Part shown: in pieces, positions 20,502 through 34,100 of the stretch
Layout of the letters: every line of letters starts with the position of its first letter
Numbering within the stretch: the first letter of the stretch is position 1
NCBI GenBank assembly: GCA_031769625.1
Contig: JAUIMM010000135.1
Location: forward strand, 3,910,001 to 3,974,000
Direction of reading: 5' to 3'
Length of the DNA: 64,000 nucleotides
Source of the DNA: Taudactylus pleione
Lineage: Eukaryota; Chordata; Amphibia; Anura; Myobatrachidae
Notes under the pieces: model-generated
Database searches by the model: none
Told to the model about the DNA's origin: nothing
The model's input: only the letters and a program-made list of their open reading frames with translations
Made by a program: the position numbers and the translations under genes

Positions 20502-21003
20502 GGGCCTAATTTAGCAGTACACGCCAATGCACTGCTGAACACAGTTTCCCGATGTTTAGGAATCTGCACATGCACAGGACCTGTTCTACACATGTGCAGT
20601 ACAGGTCTGTGATCGTGCGCGGAGTTCAGCAACAGACTGTAAGTGACTGACAGTCTGCTGCCGTTTCTGAGCGGGAAGGGGGCAGTGACAGCTTCCGTTT
20701 CTCAAACTGGAGGCATTTTGCCAACATTGGGCGGGGAGTGGAGAGACCAGGATCTCCATCGGCTGACAGATATTTCCTGGCCTCTTTTGAGGATCTACGA
20801 CGGCCGTCTTACGTGACCCCATACTCATTTAACCGACTAATAGCATCGCAGATGATCCAATGTTGCGTCCTAGGATGCAGCTTGGATCAGTAATGCATGG
20901 GGGAGGTGTGACACCTCCTGCTGCATTATCATATTACAGCTGTCGCAGCTGCTACCATGTTAGCAGCTGCGATGGCTCCTGCATCTTCTGCTGAATCACA
21001 CCC
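20502..21003. mobile_element. GATTCAG-end MITE (family C), copy 1
   Basis: The left end GGGCCTAATTTAGCAG and the right end CTGCTGAATCACACCC are degenerate inverted repeats. The interior CACTGCTGAACACAG...TTCCCGAT matches the element at 55324. It is absent from block X. Confidence 0.6.
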
Positions 21004-21407
21004 TCAGTTCCACCCGATTTCCCAAAACTTGTCTCTCTCTTGTCTAAACAATATACATTTTAGAAAGAAAACTCAGCACTGGAATCGTGGGACTCTAGCA
21101 AATACTTTTTCTTTTTTCTCTGTAAGAATACCTTTTACTGTATATTATTGTGTGAGAATTTGATTAGAAGGGAATACGAGGCAGGGTCACTGACCTGTAT
21201 TGTGGTTTCCCACAATCCCTTGGTTGGAGGGCTAGACCATATATTGAAGATTCGGGGCCTTTCAAGTGGCTGGAAACAAAAGGAATTTCTGTAGAAAAAT
21301 TAGTGAATTCTGAGAATTGCTGTATTGCTCAATGTTATGTTGCTCGCACAGGAAGGTGGAGGTTTTGGCTAATATACAGTAAGTCAGTATAACGTTTTTA
21401 TTTATAG

Positions 21408-21452
21408 CATTTGGTTTCTCTGTAACAAGTGGAATACACGGCTCTGGTGAAG
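21408..21452 (+). other. Candidate 5' noncoding exon of the MS4A gene
   Basis: A 45-nt segment is preceded by an acceptor-like TTTTTATTTATAG and followed by a strong donor, AAG|GTAAGT. It lies 421 nt before the acceptor of the first coding exon. It falls at the very end of the X/X' duplicated block, and the sister sequence at 5275-5319 ends with another donor-like sequence, GGTGAGTA. Whether either is transcribed cannot be seen from DNA alone. Confidence 0.3.
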
Positions 21453-21881
21453 GTAAGTCTGGGTCGCCCTTTGTGTTAGCCGCCGGGGGGGTAGGAATAG
21501 GGGCTCTAGTGGGGTTAGCGTTAGGTTTGGATCTTTGTCAGGGGTCAACCAAACCTTCCGTTACTCTTACATTTCACTCTGACGTGATTCCAAATCAATA
21601 TGACAAGGAGAACACCTTCAAATGAATATTTCAATTTTGATACAGGCATGGCAGGGGTCCACTTATACTTAAAAGCATAAAGCTTTGTTAATGATGATTT
21701 CCCTTTAAACAAAACTCTGAAAATAAGGAATTATTGACGTTAGAAAACAGTTGCTTAGCCATTTAGTATAATGAAACAGTACTTACTGTAATCTTTAATG
21801 CTGATGAACACAATGTTGGTGTTATTGTTTGTGTGTTGCAGAATTTTATGTAACGCTTTCTTTTCTGTTGTAGTTTCCATC

Positions 21882-22160
21882 ATGCAAATGAACGCTGTCA
21901 GTGGAACCAAAACATACGCCTATAACACATTACTGCAAGACGCTCCCTCATCTATTCCCAGTATGAATGCATCAGTACCAATGGCTCACCAGAATGTCAG
22001 CCCCTGGCCTCCAGCATACAGTGCCTATCCTGCGACACAGGCGTGTAATGCCCCTCCTGAGGTGCCACAGTGGAGTGTTGCTGCTGTTGTGCCACAAAAT
22101 ATGGACGTACTGACTGCTTATATCAGAACTTTTCTGAAAGGCAAGCCTAAAATTCTGGGG
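21882..22160 (+). CDS. MS4A exon 2: N-terminal cytoplasmic domain
   Basis: 93 codons. The exon begins at 21874 after TTTTCTGTTGTAG and ends before GTAAGTG. The peptide is rich in Pro, Ala, Ser, Tyr ([15 protein letters not shown]) and has no signal peptide, as usual for MS4A. It ends [10 protein letters not shown], the conserved lead into TM1. Confidence 0.9.
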
Positions 22161-25100
22161 GTAAGTGTTTAATGAAACAGTATGAATACAAAATGTCTCC
22201 TGTCCCTCTCTCCTATTCACTCCACTGGCTCACTATCCCACTCTTAATCAAATTCCACCTTCTCCCACATGTACAAAGCTCCCAATCACATCTCTCCTCC
22301 CTGCATCTTCTGCCGCAATTCCTGACATACTTCCTCACACCATCTTCCATCTGCTAATGATCGCTGCTTCGCGTCCTCAACAGTTTCCTCTTCCTACTCC
22401 CGCATTAAGGATATTTCCTTGGCTGCTCATTTGCTTCAGAAAACAGACTTCCATCAACCTCCCACGTCAGCCATCAAATGAAGCCTTACATTTTTTTTCA
22501 TTCTTGGTTACTATTCCTCCATTTCTGCCCTCTTCTAATCTACTTGTTTCTTCCAATTGTGTACGAGTCCATATGCCTTTCAGATTATAAACTTGTGCAA
22601 ACAGAGACCTCTCCCCTTTGTCTTCTGTTTGGGATATGTGCAGTATCCTGGCACAGGGGATGCCGGCACTTAGAGTACCGATGCCGGAATTCTGACACCT
22701 GTAAAAATCCTGGCACTTAAATCCCGACCGCCGGCATCCTGAAGGTAAGTAGCGGGGTTAGGGGGAGGGTTTCTGTTTCATTTGGTTTTTCACCAGTAGG
22801 GGTCACCAGATCTTTCAGATATGTTCTGGTCCTGACCTGGTGAATTTGTGATTATTACATCATGAGTCACACCTGTCTGCCAGCCTTATAGGCAGTCTGC
22901 AACCAGCAGTGAGTGCTGGTCATTGTTTGTCTGTTTGTCTTGTATTTCATTTGGTCTGTGGTCTAGTTCAGTCTGTCTTGTTCATTGGGATCTTCCTGCC
23001 TGCAATACCAAGGTATTACCCATGTAAGCTCTGTGTCTCCAGCCTATGGAAGTGTATGGACTTTTTGCATATCTGAACCATTTATCTCCATCACAATCTT
23101 GAAACCTGTGTTTACTTATCGGTCTGCAGTCAATTATTCATGGTAGCTCTGTATTTCCAGCACTGTTCCTGTGTACCCTGCTTATTCACTTTTTTCAAAT
23201 TCATCTGCATTACCCTGCCATCATTTCCAACCCTCAATAAATATTTTTATTTAATATTTCATGTAAATGTTATCTTGCATTATTCCAGAGGGGTTTCAAT
23301 AACAGGGTTAGGGTTAAGCACTAAGGGGGGAGGGTTACGTTTAGGGTGCAGGGAGGGGAAGGTTAGGTTTAGGCACTAGGGGGAAGTTTAGGTTTAGACA
23401 CTAGGCAGGGAGGGTTAGGGTAGGGAGAGGGGGAGGGTTACGATCCCTACTGCCAGGTGTAGGTACCCTAACTCTGTCAGGATGCTGGCATCTGGATTTT
23501 GACCGCCAGGATCCTGAGCTCCAGTATGCCGTATCCGTCCCTTCTGTTCAGAACTATGTACACTGTAGTTATGGGGTCCATGTGCGAATACTCCACTTAC
23601 AATGGAAAAAAGCTACTTCTGCTTCGCCTCTTATTTCTGCCAAGCAAGAGGTGGCTACAGCGATGTGCACTTGAAATATCCTGCCGAGCAGAGAAAGCTT
23701 TGTCAACCCCCCTGAGAGCAGAGACCTATTCCGGCTCCTCCTGACTGCCCTGTGTGCACTCTCTCACTCACCTCTCTCCTGGCCTGAGGCTGCAGCAGTG
23801 AGGGTTTTTTAACTTTATTGACAAGTGCACAAAGAGCTCTTTTCCTGCTTCTCCAGCTAGAGGTGATGAAGCCGGTGCTGGAGAAGACGGTTGATGGTAA
23901 GTGACATTTCTTGTTAGTAATAGCTGGGTCACATAGCACTGCCATAGGTGCTATGGCAGGTGACATTGTAGACTGCTCTTAGTGCTAGCAGGCTGAAAGC
24001 AGAGAAACCATATTCAGAAGTGATATGTACAGGGATTTTTTCGTTTAGCCCCCTAATCTCCACTTAGTACATGGACTCAAGTGTATCTATGTAAAACTGT
24101 TAACTTGGGTGTACAAGTTTGTACTCAAGTGAATCCGTTATATTATCCCCACTGTTCGGCACTACAGAACTCTTGTGGTGCTTTATAAATAAACAATAAA
24201 ATTAATACTACTACTGTAGCATGTCCTCTTAAATAGCACCTAGTCGTTGTTTAAGTAAATCTGTACACAATGTTTTATTTTATTGGTTAATGTAAAATTA
24301 TGTATATGTTGCTGGTTATAGAAGATATATACCCCATGATGGACTATAGTATAGCCCTGGACATTTTTGATGTTTAATCTCCTCTAGGATATACAAGTAC
24401 TGTATATATTTAAGTAACATCATTAGTGGCAGTGGACACTAGAGCAGCAGCTGCAGGAGCCGGCGCATGAGTGGAAAATCCTGGCAATCCTTGCGCCGGC
24501 TGCACAGCGTCCCGCGACCCCCAGATAAAGAGGATGGCACGAGCCAGCCAGCGGAGGGTTAAAGGAGACAGAGACTTGCACTGACTGCGCAGTTGTCAGG
24601 AGAGATAGACCGGAGAGCGGGACGTTACTGACCTCAGGAGCTGCCAGCAGGGAGAACGGTGTTGGGCAGCTGAGCTGACAGAGGACTTATCTCGGTGGTG
24701 GGCGGAGGCACTGCTGACTGCTTCCGTCTAGCCAGAGACCGAGAGCTGCCCTGAGTGACAGCCAGGAGGTGCGGCCGCAGACGGAGCTACCCTGAGTGAC
24801 GGCCGGGAGGCGCGGCTAGGAGGCGAAGCTCATCGAGGAGGTGGTAAGAGGAGATACTGTATGCCTTGCCCCTCCTTTGTAAAAAACCCAAGGCAGCGCA
24901 ATTAACCCTAAAAGGGAGAGAATCCCTTTGTATGTCAAGGCTGCCTTCGCAGGATAGACTACAAATACTCTGAACCTGACATAGTTGCATTGTGGGTTCC
25001 TAATAGGATCAGCCAAGTCAAACACAACCAGTTAAAGCCATTTTATTGACAATTGGCATCGTAATAGCATTCAAGTAGTAACAAGGATAATAACCTTGCA

Positions 25101-28100
25101 CCGGAATACAAGTTATTACAAGATAAATTACATGCAAGCTTAGCTACAGTATTATTTTGAAGCCTCACTGGATCCATGCCAGAATAAAAGATCTTATCTG
25201 GCAGAGACAGACCATCTCACCTACAGTAACATTAAATAAAGCAGCCAGAATACCTTTGTCTGGATTAGTACAAATAACTGTCAGGCTTATTGAACTCACT
25301 TTGCTATCGTGACATCATTGCCAGGAAAGGGAACTGCTACATTAATCTAGAGCCAGACAGATTGACAGCCAACTCGGTACAGCAAATGTAGAGAGAAAAA
25401 TAACATTACTAAGACTTCAGTGGATTTTAGGGAAACATACAGTTAACAATAGAGTCTATTGTTTCCGTACCGTACCAAATAACCATTTTCAGAGTCGTCA
25501 ACCCGGGCAACACTGTGCACAACCTTGAGACTAATGCTAAACTAGTGTAAGGTAGTGAGCTCACATACCAGTATATATATATATTTATAGAATTAATTAA
25601 ACTAAAGTATAAAATACTGTAGTATCAGTTAAGGTAGTTTTATGACTTTAAGGACATTTAATTTTTATTGAGTGTTACATTTATTGTGAATTTATGTGAT
25701 CTTAATTGCACTAACCATTTCCACTTACAGAGCTCAGGAGGATAGCTGTCGGAGCGATTTTCCAGCTTGGTTCCTATAAATAAAATAAGAGGAAGAGCTT
25801 GTATACTTCTTGTGTGAACTAATGTCAACTTGATATATTATTGTAACATTTTGTATTGTTGTTTGAAATGCTTCATTCTAATTGTATGCTTATACTTGTA
25901 TGAATAAAGATAGAGTGACAATCTGCAGACAACAGTTTCATTAAAGTAAGGAATTTCCCCCTTCATACTTGTTGGAACAATTGGTCAATCAAACTATTCA
26001 AGCCGTTAATTGAAAGTAAGTGGGTATTACAACTTGTCGTCCCCGAACAGGATACGACAGGAAAATGTTGGCACCACAAACTCCTGCATCAACCTTGGGC
26101 CGAAGACGACTACCTGCTTCCCCATCAGCAAATGTCTCTTCAAGTAGCGGTGTGGCACAAATGACACAGGCATCACCCATCACGATGCCATCACTTTGGA
26201 GCCCCATGGCTACCAACATATTCAGGGGAAACTCGCCCACAGGGTGCTAGCACCCTGAAAGAATTTAAAGATAAAATTATATTGATGTTCAAGTTATATC
26301 CACTCAATGATGAACAAAGAGTGGAAATTGTAATTGGACAGCTGAAGGGAGCCGCGTTGCGTGAAGTAAAAGCTTTGGAGGACAAAGAACAAAAGACTGA
26401 GGAAGATATTTAGAAAAAATTAGAAAATATTTTTGACTCATGGACCGTATCAGAACTCAGAAGCCAGTTGTACGCTAGGAAACAACAACCTAAGGAGACC
26501 CTAAGAGAATTTGCACTGGGCCTGCAGAAAGCTATGCGAGCCATCCGAGCCCGAGAATCAAGAGAAGTGGTGCAAGTCAACGAGACTTTCATTAATTTAT
26601 TTATTGAAGGGGCACGAGAAGAAGCGACCCGGGCGCAACTCCGAATGTGGAGATGCCAGAACCCTGTCTGCTCATTCTCCGAATTCAAGGAAACAGTGTT
26701 AGATATACTTGGGCTCAATCAGAAAGTGGATCCTGAATATAATTCGTCATCCGAGCAGTTGGCAGCTGATCATTATGAAGAAACCAAAACATATATGATG
26801 CCTGACCATCCTCTGCCAAAAGAAAAGGTCACTCAACAAGGACAGTCAGGACAGGATTTGATTGGAACTTTTACTAGTGCTGGCACAGAAATTATGAAGG
26901 AGTTAAAAGAGATTCGGCAAGAACAGTCGGAAGCTAGACACAGAGATTGGCGTTAAGGACGCGGTGGGGGATATCAAGCTCGATGGGACATTCCTCGAGG
27001 GACAGGTCGACGCCTCACTGGCCAGTTTGATTCACAAGGGAGACCCATTTGCAGAGGGTGTCGGCAAAGTGGCCATATTGAACAGAATTGTCTGAATGGC
27101 GATTTAAATGAGGAAACCCTGAGGCGGGGGACCGACCCTCGGGAGGACACGCGCCAATAGGTCCATCATCGCAGGAGTGGTGGTAAATCATGATTCCAGT
27201 GCCAACCAACCAGCTACTAACTGTCATTTTTCAAACACAGCATGTGACATGGAAGATATGAGCTGATTGGCTGGTAATTTGTCACCGTTCACTTTAACTC
27301 CATCCAAGGCTTAGTAAATAGACCTTATTATCTTTTATGGGAGCCCTCATATTTATAGCTGCTATGTTGGAGGATGCAGAGAAATTTACATTCCCTCACC
27401 CATTTTTTACATTTATGTTACACCTCACTTTCTAATCTGACCCCACGCCTGCTGGCGGTCCCCACCGGTTGTCTTTACAGATGTGGGAGAAGTCAATTCT
27501 TTCTTTAACATCCATCCCATCACTTTGGTAAGCCCTCACTCTTACTCCGCAGTGAGAGGTAAATTACTGGAGTCAAATTTCAGGCTTCATCTTATTTGAT
27601 GTATAAAATATGCGTAGAATACTTTTATACAATTTAAAGCCCTCGTTTATATCTATAATAGCATGTACAGCCCCTTTCTAATGTTCCATTGTACAAATTA
27701 AAAATCCCTACTGAAATCTGATTTATAAATATACAGAACACACCTTTAACTGTTTTCCATTCAGCAACATACTGACCCCCATGATATTCATTGCAAAACA
27801 CACAGTACTATACCTGAGATCCACGTAGAACTCTCTCTGAAATTCTGAATAAATGATTTTGAGGGGTTAATTTACTAAGCAGTGTTAGGAGACAGAGTGA
27901 AAAGTGATAAGGTGCCAGCCAATCAGCTCCCAACTGTCATCTCAAAGGCTGTGTTTGAAAAATGACAGTTGGGAGCTGATTGGCTGGCACCTTATCACTT
28001 TTCACTCTGCCTCCTAACACTGCTTAGTAAATAGACCCCTGACTCTTTTTACTGTATGTCTATGTACGTAGTGCCCTTTCAACTGGTGATGACTGAAACA

Positions 28101-31100
28101 AGGTAAAAACCACAATTTTATAAAGTAGTGCCTCCTCTCTTATCTGTTATACAATTCACAGTCATCCACTTATGCCTATTATACCAACCACAGTTACTCA
28201 CTAATACCCAGTATAAATATTTCCCTTATGATGCCATCAGACAATGCATGGCACCTAATCTGAGGTTGAAGCAGAGTCCCATATCAATATATGATACTCC
28301 CATGACCAGGGGTGGAAATACTGGTGGTGCAGCCGGATTCACAGCACAATGGCCTGCGGTAGTGAAGGGACCCGCAGCCAGACTGCCTTGGCTGGTCTGC
28401 TGACAGCTGTGCCACCCAGGCTAGATGGAGCCAAGCCTGATGCAGCTATAGTTACCAGTGGTAACCCTAGCTGGGATCCTCCAACAGTGCTATCCAAGAT
28501 TCCCACAGCAGAGCATGGTCCTGATGGCATCACTTTCAGTGCAATCCCATGCCCCGCCTGTTGCTCAAACCCACCTGAGGTGACTCTGGGCTGCAGCACA
28601 GAAGATGGGAGAAAGCTGGGCAGGGAGCTTGGCCTGCAGAAAGGAAGAGCTGCTTGTTGCCAGGCTTGGATCGGGGAGGGGAGTCTATTTAATCTGACAC
28701 TGACAGCTGCAGCCATCTCTTGGCACCCCATTCTGACACTCCCAGCCGTCTCTACAGCACCCCATTCACTGACAGCCCCAGCCATCTCTCAGCCCTCCAT
28801 TCTCTGACATCCCCAGCCATCTCTCCAGCACCCCATTCTCTGATCACCCCAACAATTTCTCAGCACCCCATTCTTTGACAACCCCAGCCATCTCTTGACC
28901 CCCCATTCTCTAACACCCCTAACCATATTTCAGCACCCCATTCTCTGACACCCCCAGCCATGACTCAGAACCCCATTCTCTGGCACCTCCAGTAATTTCT
29001 CAGCACCCTATTCTCTGACACCCCCAGCCATCTCTCAGCACCCCATTCTCTGACATCCCCAGACATCTCTACAGCACCCCATCTTCTGACACTCCCAGTC
29101 ATCTTTCCAGCACCCCATTCTGACACCCCCAGCCATCTCACCAGCACTCCATTCTAACAAGCCCAGCCCGGGGGGAAACCAATTTAATCTGACACTGACA
29201 GCTGCAGCCATCTCTTGGCACCCCATTCTAAGATGGGAATGGGGAGGCGCTGGTCTGCATTTGCAAAAATGGGGGTGGGTCGGCCCCGTTTTCTGGGAGT
29301 ACTTGGACAGGGGCTGCATCTTCTGATGCAGATTTACTGGTCCTGCGAATTGGGGATGGGGAGGTGCTGAGCTACATTCACGAAAATGGGGGTGGATCAA
29401 CCCCATTTTCTGGGAGTGTGGAGGCCAGGGTCTGCATCCCTCATCAGATTTAGTGGCCCCACAAGTGTGAACAGCCCGACCATTCTAAGTAACCTGAGGG
29501 TTACTCAGATGGGCGATCTTCAAACAAGTGATTCTATGCTACATCTTCTAACACAGCAGCGGATCACAATGGCTTGCAGGTGGTGTCTATTTACATAAGA
29601 TGCCTCCTACAGTATTTGTTGAAGATGGAGAGTGCTACAACATAGACTCCATGTTGCTTCTCAAGGGAGGCTTCGCTCCCTTTACCAAGATGTCCACCGA
29701 TGTTAGTGCCATCTTGTTCACTGTGTTAACGCACCACAGTGGGAGACACTCCAGAAAGAACTGTGATTACCTGCCTTCCAGCGCATTTCCAGTCATCCTT
29801 CACTGCTACCTCGCAACCGGAAACACTCACTGGATGGTGAGCTGTAAATAACCCGCTCCACTCCATGAGAACCACTGTGTATAACAGTGAGTACAGATTT
29901 ACCTCATATAACATCAAAAACGCACTCCACTGGTTAAGCATCTGGGCAGTTTATTGTCTCAGGGCATCCGGTGGTGCTCCACTGGGACAGGGACTGATGT
30001 GAATGACTGAATATTCTCTGTAAAGTGATGCATATGCACACAAGTTACTATCCGCATTTTGTTTTTCTTTAATGGAAGGGGGGGGGGGGCAGCCTCTGGT
30101 GGTGAGTGACCCAAAGCATAGTTTTGCACCTGGACCCATCACTTGCTAAATCCGCCACTGTCCCTAACCCCCATGTTTGTAGAAATTACTCCATTTGTAC
30201 TAATGTAAAAAGTGGACATATGACTCTGGGTGTAAAATTCCATAAAGGAAACTGACATTTATCTTGTTTTCCCTTAGATTGTGCTGTTTATTGCTGGCGG
30301 CTTGCAGATTATTCTGGCAGTTGGAATGGCTGTCTTCATACCTTTGCTATCTGTTCGATCTGGCATAGTATTTTGGGGTTCTGTGTTTGTAAGTACTGAA
30401 ACCATTTTCAATAATTGTTCCTGAAATATTTTAAAGTAGAACTAAGGAGGTATTTATCAAAGCTGGGAGAGAGATAAAATTGTGAGAGATAAAGTACTAA
30501 CCAATCAGCTTCCAATTTACATTTTGCAGGCTGTGTTTATAAAATGATAGTTAGGAGCTGATTGGCTGGTAATTTATTTTTGCAATTTTATATCTCTCCC
30601 AGCTTTGATAAATACCCCCCTAAATCTTAAAATAAAGTTTTAGTTACTGTATTTAAAATTAGGTCATTAACATTTTGCAACATTACTTTGTCTGACTCTA
30701 ACATCTCATCAGCGGCGTCACTTACTTTAAATGCACCTGGTGCGGTGATCGGTCCGGGGTCCATGTTCTCGCACGCCGGAGGCGTGCACGAGGAAGGGGG
30801 CATGGCTTTGTCCCACGAAGCCACGCCCACTTATGTTTTGCACTCTTGGTCACGCCCCCCGTCCTCTGCAATCAATGGGCAGGGGAGAGGCTAGGGGCTG
30901 CTGTGCTGCTACGCTGAGTAATCTTCCCAGCTCAGCGCAGCAGCAACTACTGGACAGCCAACAGCCTCTCCTCTCCCGTGCATTTGTGGCTGCAGCTGCT
31001 CGGTGACACCATCCGTGGGGGTGCCACCAAAATATCAGAGCAGCTCTGCTATTTTGATATCACCCCCTCAAATGGTGTCATCTGGTGCGGCCCGCACCCC

Positions 31101-34100
31101 CCTTGTGACGCCAATGCACCTTATATATGTGGGTATTACCTTAAATGCTTAACTCTAGTTAAACCTAACAAACCCCCTTTGTCCCTGATCCAGAAAACAG
31201 AAGAAAAATATACTTAGGTTGAAGTGATGCACTGGTGAGAGAGATTTAAAGGATCTATTTACTAAGCAGTGTTAAGAGACAGAGTGAAAAGTGATAAGGT
31301 TCCAGCCAATCAGCTCCTAACTGCCATATCACAGGCTGTGTTTGAAAAATGACAGTTGGGAGCTGATTGGCTGGCACCTTATCACTTTTCACTCTGTCTC
31401 CTAACACTGCTTAGCAAATAGTCCTAAGGGGGAGATGTACTAAGCTCTGGAAAATGATAAACTGGATAGTGATAAACCACCAGTCACTCAACTCCTAACT
31501 GTCATGTTAAAATGACCCAATTTTGAGTCGCACACTGCTGCGACGGCATTAGCATCTCTTGCTGTAAGTGCATCAGACACACCATTGAAACTTACACCAG
31601 CTCCATGTTAGGTGCAGAATCTCCATCAGAGAACGGCCTCCAGTGTATGCGATTAAGGCATAGGCAAACGCAGGGGGGGTTTCTGTTTGCCTGGAAACCC
31701 CCCTCCCCAGCACACACCATGACCACAGTAGAAATAGTAATATAATAGAATTTTTCTAGTGTTGCATTTTCTTCTCAGTATCACAAATGAAATAATTAGC
31801 ACCACCTGTTGATCTTTTAACATGTATCAGACAGTAATAAATAACCTTTGCACCAACTAGGAGATCTGGAAAACATGCACTATTAGGGATGCACTGCTAT
31901 AGAGCCCAATATGTACATATATGTCCAGGGAAGTGATAGGTTCTCCTGCTGCTCCTCCAGGTTCCCGGACTTGCTCCAATGCTCTGGAATGGTGCTCACA
32001 TCTAAAATAAGAACATCCAGCTCAGGAAGGATGGCCTACTGCCGCATCTAATGGTTTATTGTGATCGCTGGTCCTGTATATGCTGGAATTATGATACACA
32101 ATACACTTTGTATGACGCATATTAAAGCTGGTTGAGTACTAATTCTACCCTCTTCATGGAATGACCACACTCGCTCTAAAATCGAGCATTTGGAATTCCC
32201 CCTCTAGAAATCCTGCGTTTGCCACTGTAAGGGGTCTATTTACTTCACCTTGGATGGAGATAAAGTGAACAGAGATAAAGTACCAGCCAATCAGCTCCTA
32301 GCTGTCATGTCACAGGCTGTTTGAAAAATGACAGTTAGGAGCTGATTGGCTGGTACTTTATCTCCGTTCACTTTATCTCCATCCAAGGCTTAGTAAAAAG
32401 ACCCCTGTGTGTCTGTGTTCACAACCATTTCAGCGACATGCCCACGGCCCATCAGACCCTACATCTTAATGCATCTAAATACCACCTCCCAGTCTCCAGC
32501 CATAAAGGCCCAATACATTTCCAATACATTTCTGAGACTGTGAGGGGTATATGTGGGTTTTTAGAAGTGGAGATGTTGCCCATAGCAACCAATCAGATTC
32601 TAGCTATTATCTTCTATAAGGTGCTAGATAAATGTTAAGTATAATTTAATTGGTTGCTATGGGCAACATCTCCACTTCTAAAAACACTCACTTTAGTAAA
32701 TATACCCCTGAGTCTCAATCGGTATTGTGATTCTGTGCGTACACACCATGAAACGCATGTGCCCTGCGAGGTTTTAGGGATATTCACGCCTGCGCAGTAG
32801 CAAACAAATTGCTGATCTACACGAACATCAGCATTGTGTGTGACTCAGAAACTAGGCCCTCAGCTGTTGATGGCTTTTACTAGACATAATGAAACTACCT
32901 ACTAAATAACCTACAAACCAAGTTACATTCACTACATCAAAAACACAGCCATATGATTGGCAGTAAAACATCAAAGCTTTTATCAATTGAAAATAATAAT
33001 AAAAAGTAATGTGGCTGACTAAGTGCTGCAGACAATCAACTACAGCAGTGGTTCCCAAACTGTTTCACTTCAGGGCACCCTTAGTGTTACTACCGGTTTT
33101 TCGCGGGGTTTTTCACTCTAGGCCAATGAAAGGCGATGTCAAAATCATTCGATGTTCGCAGATAACTTAGAGAAAAGTGATTTTTCTCTACATTATCTGC
33201 TTGCATACTTTGTGATGTTGGTTTAAGTATCAAATAGCGCAGCTCATAGCACATTTGGCACTTACCACCTCTTCTTATATCTCCCCCCCCTGTTACTAAC
33301 TATATTTAGCACTGCTGTGGGGTGGAAGGGAATCGGTTCGATTCCCGGCAGCGGCAGCCCGACACTGGAACAGATCCTGGCAGCGGCAGCCCGACAGCGC
33401 TGGAAATCCCGATCGTTCCTAAGTAAGTATTAACTAACCTAACCTACCCCCCTAACCCTAACCCTTGCTTAGGGGTGCTTAACCCTAACCTCCCCCCAAG
33501 TGCCAAACCTAACCCCCCCCTTCCCCGCTGCCTAAACCTAAGTCCCCCGGGGGTGCCTAACCCTAACACTCCTCCCCCTAGCCTAACCCTATCCTCCCGG
33601 CGGGGTGCCTAACCCTAAGTCCGCCCCGGGAGCCCTAAACCTAACCCCCCCCCGCGGCTGTCCTCTCGCGGCGCCCGGCATTGGTGAAATGAGCGGCATC
33701 TACATCCAGATGCCGGGCATTTCACCCTCGCCAGGATATGACAGTCGGGAAGCCGGCTGTCAGTATAATGTCAGCTGGCTTCCCGATTGCATCCCGGTGG
33801 AAAGTAGTATTGAGGACCATGGTAATGATATTATTACATTGTTATAGATATTTTAACTGAAGATAAAGTGCAAAAGAAAAAAAGTAAAATGCATGTAAGT
33901 CTTATGCCCTTTATCTCTATTTAAAACATCTATACCCATGTAATAATAAGTTTACCATGGTCTGCAATACACCCACCGCACACCAATGCTAAATATACAG
34001 ATTATTTAACAATTAAACACATAATAAAAAGTAGGGGTAAAATAAATATTAAATTACATATATTAAATTGTAATAAATAATAACTACACTATCTCTACAC

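Larger units (their letters stand above)
18367..21446 (+). repeat. Paralogous block X', right part
   Basis: It continues block X' after the LTR element and matches 3750-5320. Additions relative to X are the MITE 18953-19437, the longer Tc1 segment, and about 970 bp at 20320-21285 that include another MITE. The match ends at GGCTCTGGTGA, 430 bp before MS4A exon 2. Confidence 0.85.

Noticed and set aside
26468..26956. Domesticated gag gene
   Set aside because: The frame is only the middle of a Gag interrupted on both sides by stops and a frameshift; no intact start or host-gene context.
28339..28807. Overlapping 148- and 152-codon frames on opposite strands
   Set aside because: No known domain, low-complexity content near a minisatellite, no splice or promoter support.
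33433..33650. True interstitial telomere
   Set aside because: Units are too irregular and confined within a repeat element with defined flanks.
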